This document shows positions 5,509 to 6,424 of a stretch of DNA of 6,424 bases, in pieces. Source of the stretch: Cellvibrionales bacterium (lineage in GTDB: Bacteria > Pseudomonadota > Gammaproteobacteria > Pseudomonadales > UBA7434); NCBI GenBank assembly GCA_018668095.1, contig JABIQF010000165.1, forward strand, positions 1 to 6,424, written 5' to 3'. Position numbers and translations under genes: made by a program. Each line of letters begins with the position of its first letter. The stretch's first letter is position 1. Under the pieces are notes generated by a model. That model saw only the letters and a program-made list of their open reading frames with translations. It searched no databases and was not told the DNA's origin.

Positions 5509-5643
5509 TAAATAGAAATTAAATAGGGGATTAAATAAGCACTTACTTGAATAGGTATTTACTTAAATAGACACTTAACTAAATAGACACTTACTTAAAT
5601 AGACACTTAACTAAATAGGCACTTACTTAAATAGGCACTTGCA
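5509..5643. repeat. 16-bp tandem repeat array overlapping the kinase stop codon
   Basis: Seven head-to-tail 16-bp units with consensus TAAATAGRCACTTAMT run from 5532 to 5643, preceded by two shortened units (5509-5519 and 5520-5531). Units 3 and 4 repeat almost exactly as units 5 and 6 (31 of 32 bases), so a 32-bp dimer was duplicated. The last unit lies within the kinase gene, covering most of its stop codon and the codons for the final residues QVPI. Divergence grows with distance from the gene, suggesting outward growth from the gene end. Confidence 0.85.
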
Positions 5644-6424
5644 ACCGCAAACTAACTCCGCCGTCTTCAGCGGGCTCAACATGCAACTCTCCACCCAGTG
5701 CCAATGTGCGCTCTCGCATACCCTTCAGGCCAAAAGATCCCTCCTTGGTTTCCCAGTTGCGACTAAGGCCTTTGCCATCGTCGACAATACATAAAACAAT
5801 TGCAGCGGCTTCGCACTTGAGCGACACGGTGATGTGGGTCGCGTCAGCATGTTTGGCAATATTTGTCAGTGACTCCTGAACAATACGAAATAGCGCCGTC
5901 GCCGCATCGTCACTAATCTCTGCCGAAATATCATCAGCAAATAGCGTGCATTCAATATTGCATTGCGTTTGAAATTCATGAACCAACCATTCCAGCGCTG
6001 CTGTTAATCCAAGATCTTCCAGTACGCCCGGTCGTAAATCGGACATAATTTTACGCGAGGTATGACTAGCCTCTTTAACGAGATTAATTAACTCCCTGAA
6101 TTTATTCTCTATTGGCTCCCCTACTGCCTGACCACTCCCTGCAACGGCAAATACATCCTGCCCCATAGCGCCACTTTTAAAGAGCCCCTCAAGCCGGCGC
6201 ATACCCATTGATAACGCAGTGAGTGTATGGCCTAACTCGTCATGAATTTCTCGCGCCAACATAGACTTTTCATCTTCGCGAACTCTCGTCATATGTCTGG
6301 CAAGATCTCTTAGCTCATTACTGGAATTTTCAAGTTCCATAGTACGCACTGCAACTTCTGATGCCAGATGTCGATTCCAAATTAGTATGCCGGCGATTAC
6401 CACCAAAACCACCAACAGAGATAG
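5627..6424 (-). CDS. Sensor histidine kinase, NarL/HisKA_3 type (N-terminus outside window)
   Basis: The frame is open to the window edge, so this is the C-terminal part of a longer gene; the residue numbers used here count from the TTG at 6415, which is unlikely to be the true start. It begins in a transmembrane helix (LLVVLVVIAGILIW), then a coiled-coil linker (about 15-50). The HisKA_3 dimerisation domain has the phospho-acceptor His58 in REIHDELGH, followed by the SDLRPGVLEDLGL block (125-137). The HATPase domain has the N-box with Asn185 (ESLTNIAKHA), the G1 box VDDGKG (211-216) and G2 GLKGMRER (229-236). All key residues are present, so it should autophosphorylate and pass phosphate to a LuxR/NarL-family regulator, not seen here. 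The sensor part and signal are outside the window. A low-conservation loop (about 80-103) sits between the H-box and the rest of the domain. The stop codon lies in a 16-bp tandem array. Confidence 0.92.
   Translation of the reverse strand, partial: LSLLVVLVVIAGILIWNRHLASEVAVRTMELENSSNELRDLARHMTRVREDEKSMLAREIHDELGHTLTALSMGMRRLEGLFKSGAMGQDVFAVAGSGQAVGEPIENKFRELINLVKEASHTSRKIMSDLRPGVLEDLGLTAALEWLVHEFQTQCNIECTLFADDISAEISDDAATALFRIVQESLTNIAKHADATHITVSLKCEAAAIVLCIVDDGKGLSRNWETKEGSFGLKGMRERTLALGGELHVEPAEDGGVSLRLQVPI

Larger units (their letters stand above)
5228..5626. other. 399-base non-coding, repeat-rich region between the kinase and EF-hand genes
   Basis: I see no gene on either strand. Near the EF-hand start is the Shine-Dalgarno and a leader hairpin (GTAGCT 5273-5278, AGCTAC 5296-5301). 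Farther up are the TTGTAGGC hairpin, a triple 10-bp repeat, and a 16-bp tandem array that runs into the kinase stop codon. Any EF-hand promoter should lie here, but no strong -35/-10 pair is evident. Confidence 0.6.

Noticed and set aside
5509..5643. CRISPR array or plasmid-type iterons
   Set aside because: Units are contiguous 16-mers with no spacers, and there is no cas or rep gene; the array grades into coding sequence.
5627..6415. Complete 262-residue kinase starting at TTG 6415
   Set aside because: The frame stays open to the window end and the TTG lies inside a transmembrane helix, so the gene is cut by the window edge.

Overview
The window looks like chromosomal accessory DNA from a Gram-negative, probably aquatic, polysaccharide-degrading gammaproteobacterium. 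The basis is moderate-to-low GC, type I signal peptides, a classic PEP-CTERM sorting tag (VPVPAAAWLMGSALLGL followed by RRRR), a TSP3/dockerin-bearing GH5 glycoside hydrolase, and a HisKA_3-type sensor kinase. The taxon is inferred from these gene styles and is not proven. All six genes lie on the minus strand, so transcription runs from high to low coordinates.

In transcription order: (1) 6424-5627, the C-terminal part of a NarL-type sensor histidine kinase whose N-terminus lies outside the window. (2) 5626-5228, a 399-base non-coding stretch holding a 16-bp tandem repeat that begins inside the kinase stop region, a 3x10-bp repeat and a TTGTAGGC hairpin. (3) 5227-4949, a small exported EF-hand protein. 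(4) 4948-4491, a 458-base non-coding stretch with a 24-bp perfect palindrome, a phased 14-bp direct repeat and a possible sigma-54 promoter. (5) 4490-3822, an exported PEP-CTERM protein of unknown function. (6) 3645-2842, a paralogue of the previous protein with a different C-terminal sorting tag. (7) 2690-1977, an exported protein with a cohesin-like domain and the same second type of tag. (8) 1892-153, a secreted GH5 endoglycanase with TSP3 repeats, a dockerin module and a C-terminal CBM6/35-like domain. A hairpin terminator at 1-48 closes the set.

The most interesting reading is that the last four genes form a cell-surface system. Two paralogous secreted domains are attached to two different sorting tags. 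A tagged cohesin-like protein sits directly upstream of a dockerin-bearing GH5 enzyme that has no tag of its own. This suggests, without proving it, that the enzyme is held at the surface by a small cohesin-dockerin-like pairing. Calcium-binding motifs recur throughout the locus: EF-hands, TSP3, dockerin loops and acidic DDED segments.
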